Shown here: positions 24,743 to 32,839 of the stretch, piece after piece
How the letters are laid out: each line of letters starts with the position of its first letter
Numbering within the stretch: the stretch's first letter is position 1
Source: Microvirga massiliensis
GTDB lineage: Bacteria; Pseudomonadota; Alphaproteobacteria; Rhizobiales; Beijerinckiaceae
NCBI RefSeq assembly: GCF_001006805.1
Contig: NZ_LN811364.1
Coordinates: forward strand, 163,323 to 196,516
Direction of reading: 5' to 3'
DNA: 33,194 nucleotides
The notes under the pieces: model-generated
What the model was told of the DNA's origin: nothing
Database searches by the model: none
What the model saw: only the letters and a program-made list of their open reading frames with translations
Program-made: the position numbers and the translations under genes

Positions 24743-25306
24743 ATGGCCATCACGCCTCCGCAACAGCGCATCTGGTGGAACGAGCCGATCGAGCGGGTCG
24801 AGCTGATCTGGATCGGCGTGGCCTTCCTGTGGGGCCTGTTCATGTTCTTCTTCATGATCGCCTGGCACTTCATCGGGCAGCAGAACCTCTCGAACGAGAC
24901 TTACCGCATCGCGCCGACGGCCTATGGCGAGAAGGTCGATGCCTTCGCGGCGAAATACCAGGTGCGGGAGGAGGAAGGCGTCCCGGTCGTGCGGCCCCCG
25001 GCCGGCGCGGACGTCTACCTGCTCGGGCGGCTCTGGCAATGGTGGCCGATCCTCGAGCTCGAGAAGGGGCAGAGCTACCGCGTGCACCTGTCCTCGGTCG
25101 ATTGGCAGCACGGGTTCTCGCTGCAGCCCACCAACATCAACATCCAGGTCCATCCGGGATTCGAGCACGTCCTCACGCTCACGCCGACGGAAGCCGGCGA
25201 GTTCGGGATCATCTGCAACGAGTTCTGCGGGGTCGGCCACCACACGATGACCGGCCGGATCATCGTCACCGCGAAGCGCACGGCGGCCAGGATGGAGGCC
25301 CAGTGA
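24743..25306 (+). CDS. CuA-containing subunit II of a heme-copper reductase
   Basis: A 187-residue protein with one N-terminal membrane helix (about 20-45) and a cupredoxin domain facing the periplasm. The CuA ligand set is complete: H123 (WQHGF), C158-x-E160-x-C162 (CNEFC), H166 and M169. Length and single helix match the short subunit II of B-type oxidases and NorS-like proteins. It accepts electrons from cytochrome c and passes them to subunit I, whose gene starts 1 base after its stop. A Shine-Dalgarno GGGGAG precedes the ATG. Subunit II itself looks intact although its partner is broken. Confidence 0.92.
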   Translation: MAITPPQQRIWWNEPIERVELIWIGVAFLWGLFMFFFMIAWHFIGQQNLSNETYRIAPTAYGEKVDAFAAKYQVREEEGVPVVRPPAGADVYLLGRLWQWWPILELEKGQSYRVHLSSVDWQHGFSLQPTNINIQVHPGFEHVLTLTPTEAGEFGIICNEFCGVGHHTMTGRIIVTAKRTAARMEAQ

Positions 25307-25307
25307 G

Positions 25308-26612
25308 ATGACGATCGGCATCACCTCCGCTCCTCCCGCCGTCCGCACCGCGGATTACCGGGTCTGCCGCTATACCGGCCTGAAGGTCGACATCGCGGCC
25401 CAGCAGCTCATCAAGGCGAACGCCGTCGCGGCGGTCGTCTTCCTGGCGACCGGCGGCCTCATGGGCCTCCTCGTCGCGCTGACGCGCTGGCCCGCCGTGC
25501 ATCTCCTCTCGGCCGAGACCTTCTATCTCGTGCTCACCGCGCACGGCGCCAACGTCCTCCTGTTCTGGATCATCTTCTTCGAGATCGCGGTTCTGTATTT
25601 CGCCTCGGCGATCCTCCTCAATTCGCGCCTCGCCGGGCCGCGCTGGGCCTGGGCGGGCTTCGTCCTGATGGTGCTCGGCGCGCTCATCACCAACGTCGCC
25701 GTCCTGCAGGGCGAATCGACGGTGATGTTCACCTCCTATCCGCCGATGATGGCGAAGCCGCACTTCTATCTCGGCATCATCCTGTTCGCGGTCGGCGCGC
25801 TGATCGGCGTCGGCGTGTTCTTCGCGACCCTCGTCATCGCGAAGAGCGAGCAGACCTACAAGGGCTCGATCCCGCTCGTCACCTTCGGGGCGCTGACGGC
25901 GGCGATCATCGCCGTGTTCACCATCGCCTCGGGCGCGATCATCCTGATCCCGACGATGCTCTGGTCGATGAGCTGGATCAGCAACATCGATCCGCTGATG
26001 TACAAGATCGTCTGGTGGGGGATGGGGCATTCCTCGCAGCAGATCAACGTCTCGGCGCATGTCGCGATCTGGTACCTGATCGGCGCGCTCGTCGTCGGCA
26101 CGACGCTCGCCTTCATGGCGGTGACCTAACTCGTGCTGCCGCTGATCTTCGAGCGAGAGGTGATCTGGCCGAAGCTCGCGAAGGTGCAGCCTTATCTGTT
26201 CGGCATCGGCGCCGCGGGCATCTCGCTCTTCATGATGGGCGCAGGCACGCTCGGCGTGGCGCGCCGGCACTGGGACATCAGCTTCGCGGATGCGGCGCTC
26301 TCGTTCCAGCACTCCTCGGGCGCCTTCCTGATGATGGGGCTCAACGGCATCAGCGCGGTGATCGCAGCGCTCGGCGGGATCCTCTTCGTGCTGATCACTG
26401 TCGGAACGGTGCTGTTCGGCAAGAAGACCACGCTCGGCCACCAGCTCACCTTCCCGCTGCACTCGGCGGCGCGCGAAGTCTCGCAATACGGCAGCCACAT
26501 GACCGTGAAGCTGCCCGGCACGATCATCCTGGTCACGACCTTCTTCGTGTCCTTCGTGCTCTACTATTTCGTGAACTGGAAGTATCTGTCCGAGCTGTGG
26601 CTCTTCCGGTGA
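25308..26612 (+). pseudogene. heme-copper subunit I (sNOR/NorY-like), internally deleted and interrupted
   Basis: One reading frame with a TAA at 26127-26129, where a Tyr codon is expected (AFMAVT-stop-LVLPLIF). It totals about 434 codons. H79 (LTAHG) is the expected low-spin heme ligand. H241 in WGMGHSSQQINV is the CuB/TM VI His; the position of the cross-linked Tyr in oxidases (GHPEVY) is Gln, as in NO-reductase-type members. At G264-T265 the chain passes directly from SAHVAIWYLIGALVVG to TTLAFMAVT. In full-length relatives over 100 residues lie between, holding the CuB His-His pair and the HFH heme ligands; none occurs here. So catalysis is impossible. A 642-codon antisense ORF (25266-27194) is a GC shadow. 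Confidence 0.85.
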
Positions 26613-26633
26613 GGGGAGGAAGGCACTATCATC

Positions 26634-27134
26634 ATGAAGCGCAGTGCTTCCCCCCTCACCCGCTCCAATTTGGCAGAACGAACCCAAATGTGCCTTCACC
26701 TCTCCCTCGACGGGAGAGGTCGGCTGCGAAAGCATCCGGGTGAGGATGGCAGCGCCAACTTTGCAAGCACAGCGCAACTCTGCGCTTTTGCGCTGGCGGC
26801 ATTCCTCGCCTGCTCCAGCGCCTTTGCGCAATCCGGCGCCGGCCCCGCTGCCCCACGCCTCGATCCGCAGACAGTCCTCGAACGCAGTGAAGCCGCGCTC
26901 GGACGCACGCTCGACGCGCACACGCTTACGGTTTCCACCGGGCGCACCTTCACGCTCGTAGACTACCGCGGACACCCGCTCGTCATCAGCCTGATCTACA
27001 CGAGCTGCAGCTCGGTCTGCCCCACCACGACCGAGCATCTCGCGCAGGCCGTGAAGCAAGCCCGCAAAGCCCTCGGTGACGAGTCCTTCGCGGTGCTCAG
27101 CGTCGGCTTCGATGCGCGCCGCGTCGCTCGATGA
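26634..27134 (+). pseudogene. SCO1/SenC copper-assembly protein, 3'-truncated
   Basis: The thioredoxin-like SCO domain starts about residue 75 (LDPQTVLERSEAALGRTL; TFTLVDYRGHPLVISLIYTSCSSVCPTTTEHL), with the Cu-binding CSSVC. The match stops at VLSVGFDARR. The following residues (VAR-stop) are unrelated and the C-terminal half, with the third copper ligand His, is missing. The N-terminus is also unusual: about 40 residues encoded by a palindromic repeat separate MKR from the signal peptide core AQLCAFALAAFLACSSAFAQS. SenC beside CuA/subunit I genes serves CuA assembly; this copy should be inactive. Confidence 0.82.
26654..26745. repeat. palindromic repeat inserted in frame at the 5' end of senC
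   Basis: Outer arms CCTCACCCG (26654-26662) and CGGGTGAGG (26737-26745) enclose inner arms ACCTCTCCC (26698-26706) and GGGAGAGGT (26712-26720) around a short loop. This is the architecture of the short intergenic palindromes common in Hyphomicrobiales. Here it keeps the senC frame open. Confidence 0.75.
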
Positions 27135-27401
27135 TCTCCTCGCCGTCGAGGGCGACGAGGCCCACGTCGCGGAACTCGGCTTTGAGGTGCGCATCCGCCG
27201 CCCGCATCCATGAGATTGGCATCACGCGGCGTCATAGTCTTCGGCCGTTGGCCAAGTGGTCGCAGCGAGGATCGCCTGGACCCGCTCGAGCTGCTCGGCG
27301 GCAGCCCTGACGCCGCTGTGCAACGCCGCTCGGCTAGGTCGGGAGGAACCCGTTCACGGCTGCTCCTAGCTCAAGGAGCAGGTGCCTTGCAGGTGCGCTC
27401 C
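27115..27401 (-). pseudogene. possible remnants of two overlapping minus-strand genes
   Basis: A C-terminus-like stretch VRAAAEQLERVQAILAATTW, then PTAEDYDAA, ends at TGA 27224-27222. It overlaps an ATG (27222-27220) that opens MPISWMRAADAHLKAEF, continuing VGLVALDGEEIIERRG, down to about 27115, where the senC match begins. Upstream, in another frame (27401-27334), RHLLLELGAAVNGFL may be part of the same first gene after a frameshift. Composition and the TGATG overlap look genuine, but I recognise no family and the pieces are short. Confidence 0.3.
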
Positions 27402-27738
27402 AACCCCGACGAGGGCTGATCCAGGGAGGCTGATTCTCCGCATTTTCGTCGGCGTCCTAGTCGCCACTGGCGGAATCACAGTCCCAATAATGCTCGCAAG
27501 ACGTAGCCTCATTGCTGCCTGCATCATTGTGGCCCGTGCTTTCATTGTCGACACAACGTTGGTCACCTCGAATTGCCTAATCTGCTGTGGATCACGGTAA
27601 CTCGGTGCCGCAAGCAAAGCACGGGTTGTGATTACGTCCCTAGCCCGGATTTCTCAAACCGGAGGCGTGCATCGGGGCTCTGAGTGAGTCAAAGTTGTTA
27701 TGCAGCAACACTTTAGGCCAGACCAGAGGAGTTCCCCG

Positions 27739-29118
27739 ATGCCGACAAAGTGTAGCTCAGACCTGTTTGGTTTTGCACCCGTCGAGGGACACCCGGTTGT
27801 GGCGGCCTTCGACGGCGGCGCGATCACCTCGGATTCCGGGGCGCTGCTCGTGGGCGCCACCGATCGGGTCATCCATCTCATCGGACGCTTTGCCGCCTGC
27901 TTCCGGGACGCGCGCTGCCCACAGCTCGTCGAGCATAAGGTGACGACCCTGATCGGTCAGCGCGCGTTTGGCATCTGCTTGGGATATGAGGACCTCATCG
28001 ACCAGGATGAGCTGCGGCACGATCCAGTCTTGGCGGTGCTCGCCGGCAAGCTGACGGCCCACCGATCAGACTGCGCGCCGCTGGCGGGCAAGAGCACGCT
28101 CAACCGCCTCGAGCTCAGTCGCGCGGTGCCAACGCGCTATTACAAGATCAGCTACGATGCGGCCCAGATCGAGCGGCTGTTCGTGACCCTGTTCCTGGAG
28201 GCGCATCGCACGGCGCCGAAGCAGATTATCCTCGATCTGGATGCCACCGACGATCCCCTGCACGGCCACCAGGAGGGCCGCTTCTTTCACGGCTATTACG
28301 ACACCTACTGCTATCTGCCGCTGTACATCTTCTGCGGGCGCCATCTGCTCTGTGCCAAGCTGCGGCCGGCCAACATCGATGGGAGTGCCGGCGCGCTCGA
28401 GGAGGTCGAGCGGATCGTGCGCCAGATCCGCGCCCGCTGGCCGCGCGTGCGCATCCTGCTCAGAGCTGACTCGGGCTTCGCCCGCGAGGCCCTGATGGCT
28501 TGGTGCGAACAGAACCGGCTCGATTATGTGTTCGGGCTGGCCCGCAATCCGCGCCTGGTCGAGGAGATCACGGTCGAACTTCTGCAAGCCGAAGAGGAAG
28601 CAGGGCAAACGGGCCAGGCCGCCCGCCGCTACAAGGACTTCCGCTGGTCCACTCTGGAGAGCTGGTCGCGCCGGCGGCGGGTGATCGCCAAGGCCGAGTG
28701 GACGGAAGGCAAGGCCAACCCGCGCTTCGTCGTGACCCCGCTCTGGCGAGCCGAAGCCGCCGCCCAGTTCCTCTATGAAGCGATCTACTGCGCGCGCGGC
28801 GACATGGAGAACCGCATCAAAGAGGCGCAAGGAGTCCTGTTTGCCGACCGCACCTCGGCGGCGACGCTGCGGGCCAACCAGTTGCGGCTGTGGTTGGCGT
28901 CCATGGCCTACGTGCTGCTGTGCGCGCTGCGCCGCATCGGGTTGGCGCACACCCAGTTTGCTGAAGCGAGTTGCGGCACGATCCGGCTGAAGTTGCTCAA
29001 GATCGGGGCTCTGGTGCGCGTCTCGGTACGGCGGATCAAGATCGCAATGGCCTTCGCCTGCCCCTACCAGCACGAGTATGCGCTCGCGCACGCCCGATTA
29101 CGTCATGCCGCCGCCTGA
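27739..29118 (+). CDS. IS1380-family transposase
   Basis: A 459-residue DDE transposase starting at ATG 27739 (MPTKCSSDLFGF) behind AGAGGAG; the frame is open 13 codons further. Recognisable family segments: VVAAFDGGAITSDSGALLV, LDLDATDDPLHGHQEG (catalytic Asp), ILLRADSGFAREALMAWCE (second Asp), RGDMENRIKEAQ (Glu) and RANQLRLWLASMAYVLL. Full length for the family and undamaged, so the element may be mobile. Confidence 0.95.
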   Translation: MPTKCSSDLFGFAPVEGHPVVAAFDGGAITSDSGALLVGATDRVIHLIGRFAACFRDARCPQLVEHKVTTLIGQRAFGICLGYEDLIDQDELRHDPVLAVLAGKLTAHRSDCAPLAGKSTLNRLELSRAVPTRYYKISYDAAQIERLFVTLFLEAHRTAPKQIILDLDATDDPLHGHQEGRFFHGYYDTYCYLPLYIFCGRHLLCAKLRPANIDGSAGALEEVERIVRQIRARWPRVRILLRADSGFAREALMAWCEQNRLDYVFGLARNPRLVEEITVELLQAEEEAGQTGQAARRYKDFRWSTLESWSRRRRVIAKAEWTEGKANPRFVVTPLWRAEAAAQFLYEAIYCARGDMENRIKEAQGVLFADRTSAATLRANQLRLWLASMAYVLLCALRRIGLAHTQFAEASCGTIRLKLLKIGALVRVSVRRIKIAMAFACPYQHEYALAHARLRHAAA

Positions 29119-29176
29119 GCGCGGTCCATCACACCCCGGCCCACCACCAGAGGATCCGACATCGCTGAGCAGACCG

Positions 29177-29193
29177 CACTGCCACCGGCAGTG
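29177..29193. terminator. small hairpin after the IS1380 transposase
   Basis: CACTGCC, loop ACC, GGCAGTG: a perfect 7-bp stem 58 bases after the transposase stop and inside the element. No T-tract follows, so terminator function is only possible. Confidence 0.35.
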
Positions 29194-29323
29194 ATGGCGC
29201 CCGTTCGTCCAGCCGACTGCCGTGCTCCGCACGGCGCCCTCAACCCGCTTCAAACATGCCCGTTTGAGAAATGCAGGCTAGAAAGGGGCCTGACGAACCT
29301 GGAGCACTTCCTGGGATACTGGG

Positions 29324-30382
29324 TTAAGCTGAGAGCTCTACCGGAGACGTTGCGGTGGCTGAAGTCAGTAAAGCTCTCACCGCGACCGGACCAAGCGCCG
29401 TAGGCGCACCGATCCGACCATCAGCGTCAATCAGGACAGCGGCAGGTGTTCCGCCACACCGGTATGCATCAAGCACCTCGTGATCCTGCTGCAGCAGGAT
29501 CGGCGCGTGTACGAGGCCGCCAAATTTCGCGCGGTTTGCCTCCGGCGTCCCGCGACTGATCAGTGCGAGAGGCAGTGAGGCGTCGCGCCTGCGCTCCAGG
29601 TCCATGAAGTCAAACAGCAGTTCGCCGCACGTGCTGCAACCTGGGTCAACAAAGGTTAGGAGGACCTGAGTTCCCGGCGCGCGCAACCCCTCAAGATCGA
29701 GGGTTCCCCCTGCCAGCGTGGGCAAGCGAAACCCCGGGGCAGGGGTTCCCACCGGTAGAGCATCCCGAGCCTCAGCCTGTCCTGCCGGAGCGAAGGTTGT
29801 GCCGCTCACGCGTGCTTCGAGTGCCTCAATGCGCAATAGCAGGCGGCCGTTCTGACGCAGCAAGTGAAGCACGAGCCAAGCACAGAGGCTCAGCGTAAAG
29901 AGTATGGCCGCTGCCGCTAAAAGGGCCACGAGTGGGACATCAATATGCGCAGCGAACCACGACCCGAGGCTTGATCCCGCATAGCCCGAGCTAGGCCAGA
30001 CGAGCCACATGGCGAGGCTGGCCAATCCCATGCTGAAGATTAGGGCAGGCCATCCCGCTGGGGCGGTGTGGATCTGTCCAAAGCAGTGGCAATCAGGTTG
30101 GCGGCCAAGAGCGAGATTAGTGCCGATGGCAGCAGAGAAGACAAGGAGGAGTATCAGCGCGCCAAGCGCTCCCCACCACGCAGTCGACTCGAGCGCCAAG
30201 GCTGCCGCAATGCTCAACTCGCTGAGGGGAATAAAAGCGCCGAGCGGCTTTACTACCACGGAGGGCATCCCGAAGTCGATCAGCGCCTCACGAAAGCCCT
30301 GCTTGTCGACGAGTTTGCCCAGACCAGCCACTAAGAATATCACGATAAGCGCGATGCGGGCACTGTCGAGGAAGCTTAGCAT
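29324..30382 (-). CDS. MauE-like membrane domain fused to a TlpA-like redoxin
   Basis: A 352-residue fusion. Residues 1-175 are a MauE/DoxX-like integral membrane domain (helices about 5-22, 43-63, 68-90, 112-130, 148-172) carrying a conserved Cys pair C98-x-C100 (PDCHCFGQ). After a short coiled linker (180-195), residues 208-345 form an AhpC/TSA-TlpA-like domain (VGTPAPGFRLPTLAGGTLDLEGL) with CxxC motif C249-STC252 and cis-Pro region GGTPAAVLID, presumably periplasmic. In methylamine utilisation, separate MauE and MauD do this for the disulfide-rich MauA. Here the two are one chain, divergent from a Cys-rich Tat protein. Likely moves reducing or oxidising equivalents across the membrane for disulfide formation or isomerisation. 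Confidence 0.88.
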   Translation of the reverse strand: MLSFLDSARIALIVIFLVAGLGKLVDKQGFREALIDFGMPSVVVKPLGAFIPLSELSIAAALALESTAWWGALGALILLLVFSAAIGTNLALGRQPDCHCFGQIHTAPAGWPALIFSMGLASLAMWLVWPSSGYAGSSLGSWFAAHIDVPLVALLAAAAILFTLSLCAWLVLHLLRQNGRLLLRIEALEARVSGTTFAPAGQAEARDALPVGTPAPGFRLPTLAGGTLDLEGLRAPGTQVLLTFVDPGCSTCGELLFDFMDLERRRDASLPLALISRGTPEANRAKFGGLVHAPILLQQDHEVLDAYRCGGTPAAVLIDADGRIGAPTALGPVAVRALLTSATATSPVELSA

Positions 30383-30611
30383 GCAGGCGCTCCTTAGATC
30401 GACAAGTCAGCAATCAAATCAAGAGTATGGCGCCGATTGTTATTGAAATCTATCTTTGTTGGGCGTTATCTCCTTTGAAGTTTGGCTCTTGACTTTGGTG
30501 CCTTTGCGCCAGCCTTGGAGTTAGACCGATGCTCGCCGGCGCTTGAATGGCTTCGTCGACGACATCCGGAGAGAGGTAAGCAGTCTTGGCGTGCCGGTAA
30601 GGAGAACCGCC

Positions 30612-31994
30612 ATGGACCCACGGCGCCTCGATGACCTTGCCCGCTCGATGGCTACCGGCATGCGCCGTCGAACGGCTCTAATAATGTTGATGGGCATTGC
30701 TGCAGGCAGTCTTCTAGGGCGTCTCTCGCCGTATCTCGTCGGGCGGGCGGCCGCGCAGGCTTGCAGTCAGGACATCCCGACGGCGGCCTCGCTTCAGGCA
30801 GCACGCACGGCGCTTGCTGGCGGTGCGACTGACGTCGCTCTCAGCCCAGGGGGCTGTGTGCGCTACCGACGCTGGTCCACCAGTACACCAGTGGGAGCGT
30901 GGGCGAACCGCGAACTAATCAGCTATGGCGGCCAAACGATAACTGAGTGGAACCACAACGTTGTCTCAGCAACGCCTCCACATTCCCCCTTTCCGCCACC
31001 GCCGTTCTTCTTCATTGTCTCGACCGGCACCCGCGATGGCAATCTGGATGGTTTTGCCGAATGGCAAGCGACAATCCAGCGCGTAATCCCACTGTCTACA
31101 ATCGCTGGTCCCCTCCGGACGGCAATTGAGATAACCGAGTACGATCCAAACTCCCGGTTGCCCGTCCGGCGATGGACGAAGACGTATCCGGGTGACGGCA
31201 CCGTGCACGTGAAGTTGGAAGAGGGTGCGGGCAGCCTCCAAGTCATTTCTGAATACGATAGGCTTGCTGTCGTGGAAAACAACGAACCAGCACCCGCTAC
31301 CCTTAATGGGCATGGGGTCGTCGCGGTTCAGGCGACATCTCCGGTGAGCATACCATGTCCGGCAGGTCTGGAAACCGAGGTTCGGAACCTGTTGCCCTTC
31401 GCTGGCGGAAACGGTGGTGGCTGTCTTCACAGCTTGGGTTTCATTGCCGAAGCCGCTGTACTTGCACAGAACTCCTTGCGTAACTTCACGCTTGGGTGTG
31501 CGAAGGGAAGCACAGGCTGGCAAGCGCAAATTGACACAGCGAGCGCAGATGACCCCTTGCGTGCGATCGAGCTGAAGATCAACCTCGATAGCTGGGCTGA
31601 TCCTAGTCGCCGTGAGACTATTCTGTTTCACGAACTGCTGCACACCGTATTCGCCGACGAACACGCAGCACCTTTAGAGGGGTCAAGCAAGGGTGATGAC
31701 GCGCGCTGGCGGGAGTTTGACCGAATCGGCTCGTGCAACAGTTTGTGCTACAACCCGAACGCGACTAAGTGTGAGTGTGCGACTTGCTTCGGCAAGAAGA
31801 TCTGCGATGCGCCATGCGATTCCCTTAAGGGATGCTATTCAACGCAGCGGGGAGGCTTTTGTCCCTGCAAAGATGAGGCCAGGAAGCTCCCAGAGCGGTG
31901 GTATGCCTCGTTTACAGAGTGCGTGACGGAGTGCCCTAAAGGGACAAAGTGCTTTGGTGTACAGTGCATCCAAGAGGAGAATGCCTGTAAGTAG
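30612..31994 (+). CDS. Tat-exported Cys-rich protein with HELLH metallopeptidase-like motif
   Basis: 460 residues from ATG 30612, chosen for its Shine-Dalgarno (TAAGGAG) and for the leader MDPRRLDDLARSMATGM-RRR-TALIMLMGIAAG, a typical twin-arginine leader (cleavage near AAAQA). The middle (about 75-330) matches nothing I recognise, apart from a Pro-rich patch. HELLHTVFADEH at 340-351 has the HExxH zinc motif with a third His seven residues on, one residue longer than the metzincin spacing. The last about 85 residues contain 15 cysteines (for example KCECATC, CPCK, ECVTEC), with five more upstream. Divergent from the MauE-TlpA fusion, 229 bases between starts. Probably a secreted zinc protein needing many disulfides; peptidase activity is unproven. 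Confidence 0.78.
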   Translation: MDPRRLDDLARSMATGMRRRTALIMLMGIAAGSLLGRLSPYLVGRAAAQACSQDIPTAASLQAARTALAGGATDVALSPGGCVRYRRWSTSTPVGAWANRELISYGGQTITEWNHNVVSATPPHSPFPPPPFFFIVSTGTRDGNLDGFAEWQATIQRVIPLSTIAGPLRTAIEITEYDPNSRLPVRRWTKTYPGDGTVHVKLEEGAGSLQVISEYDRLAVVENNEPAPATLNGHGVVAVQATSPVSIPCPAGLETEVRNLLPFAGGNGGGCLHSLGFIAEAAVLAQNSLRNFTLGCAKGSTGWQAQIDTASADDPLRAIELKINLDSWADPSRRETILFHELLHTVFADEHAAPLEGSSKGDDARWREFDRIGSCNSLCYNPNATKCECATCFGKKICDAPCDSLKGCYSTQRGGFCPCKDEARKLPERWYASFTECVTECPKGTKCFGVQCIQEENACK

Positions 31995-32042
31995 GCCCGA
32001 CCTCCCGCCCTGGCCGGATGTCCAGTGCATCCCAGTAGCGGA

Positions 32043-32420
32043 TCAGAGGGCTGGATAGCGCGATGTGGTTTCCTCAAGGGCCACGGTGATATCGCAGCAG
32101 ATCCCATCCATCCGATGCTTGGCGTCAGGCGGCAGCCCCTCACCCCGTTCAATGCGCTCTGGCATGAGGCTCTCGGCGAGCTCGCGGAGCTTGTCGGCGA
32201 TAGATGCGACCAGGGCCTCGATGTCAGCTTTGTCCGTCACGGCCTTGGCCCGACGGCGGGACGCGCCTTCTCCAAGCGTAGCGTCGATGAAATTGCCGAT
32301 CTCACCAACGCGCCGCTGGGCATCGCCGGGGATCCACTCATCGACTTCCATGCGCTCGGGCACGAGGCTCGGCCAACTCGTAGACATACGGCATGAGATC
32401 TTTGACGGTTTCCTTCCGCC
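32043..32420 (-). pseudogene. hypothetical protein with internal duplication, frameshifted
   Basis: A minus-strand ORF encodes two related segments: SLVPERMEVDEWIPGDAQRR then VGEIGNFIDATL, and SLMPERIERGEGLPPDAKHR then MDGICCDITVAL. The sequence before the first copy continues its homology (KDLMPYVYELAE) only in another frame; the break is near 32367-32372 and a loss of two bases would explain it. The 5' end runs into the tRNA fragment, so the gene start has probably been lost by integration. Family unknown. Confidence 0.5.
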
Positions 32421-32422
32421 AG

Positions 32423-32462
32423 TGCGGACGAGGGATTTGAACCCCCGATACAAGGATTATGA
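32423..32462 (-). other. attachment site: 3' half of a CAU-anticodon tRNA
   Basis: On the minus strand: TCATAATCCTT (anticodon CAT and 3' anticodon stem), variable loop, T arm GGGGGTTCAAATCCCTC, then acceptor strand GTCCGCA. The expected 5' anticodon strand AAGGA is replaced by unrelated bases, so only the 3' half is present. It is either tRNA-Met or tRNA-Ile2. Like the site at 4177, it precedes a plus-strand integrase start, so it marks a second island border. Confidence 0.7.
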
Positions 32463-32680
32463 CGCCTAAGATAGCTACATTGACTCAGATCAGATACTGA
32501 CTTTTGCGCCACTGTTGCGTCAGTCGTCCAATTACTCTCTGATACATCCAAGGCAGATCCGACTGATACTTTGATGTTTATTTCGCTTACATTCGCGATT
32601 GGTTGATGTAAGGCAAACGAGTCTTTACAATACTTGCCATATGTTGCATTCTGATGGCCTCAACAAAATGAGGTGCATCA

Positions 32681-32839
32681 ATGACGAAAGTGGCAAAGCG
32701 CGTCTGGAAATCTCAGGGGATCGAAAGGAGTGCCTGGGTTCTGCGATATGTCGATCACACCGGTGTCCGTCGGTCGAAACAGTTCCGAAGAGCTGGCTCG
32801 GGAAATTTGGGCAGCGGGATAAGTGGAGTTTCTGCCTGA
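32681..32839 (+). pseudogene. N-terminal fragment of a tyrosine-recombinase integrase
   Basis: MTKVAKRVWKSQGIERSAWV, then LRYVDHTGVRRSKQF: the beta-rich arm-binding N-terminus typical of phage-type integrases. After KQF the sequence becomes unrelated (RRAGSGNLGSG) and ends at a stop just inside the IS3-family element. The rest of the integrase is not in the window. It lies 218 bases from the CAU-tRNA fragment, the expected spacing for an island integrase. Confidence 0.65.

Larger units (their letters stand above)
27640..29281 (+). mobile_element. IS1380-family insertion sequence
   Basis: A single transposase gene flanked by inverted ends: CTAGCCCGGATTTCTCAAAC from 27640 and, on the minus strand, CTAGCCTGCATTTCTCAAAC from 29281 (18 of 20 identical). 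The flanking bases (GTCC left, AAAG right) show no obvious target duplication, so the exact outer limit could be off by a few bases or one flank has been rearranged. Confidence 0.8.

Noticed and set aside
25266..27194. 642-codon minus-strand ORF antisense to the heme-copper genes
   Set aside because: Its sequence is extremely Glu/Arg/His/Asp-rich and repetitive, as expected from the reverse strand of high-GC membrane-protein codons. The plus strand has recognisable CuA, subunit I and SenC domains.
27382..27617. Small opposed ORFs (72 and 83 codons) before the IS1380 element
   Set aside because: Neither strand shows a recognisable domain or ribosome-binding site.
28066..29091. 341-codon minus-strand ORF opposite the IS1380 transposase
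   Set aside because: Shadow; the transposase on the plus strand is full length with its catalytic segments.
29324..31994. A methylamine dehydrogenase (mau) locus
   Set aside because: MauE-like and MauD-like functions are present as a fusion, but there is no MauB, MauA or MauG, and the Cys-rich partner has HELLH and no MauA-like arrangement.
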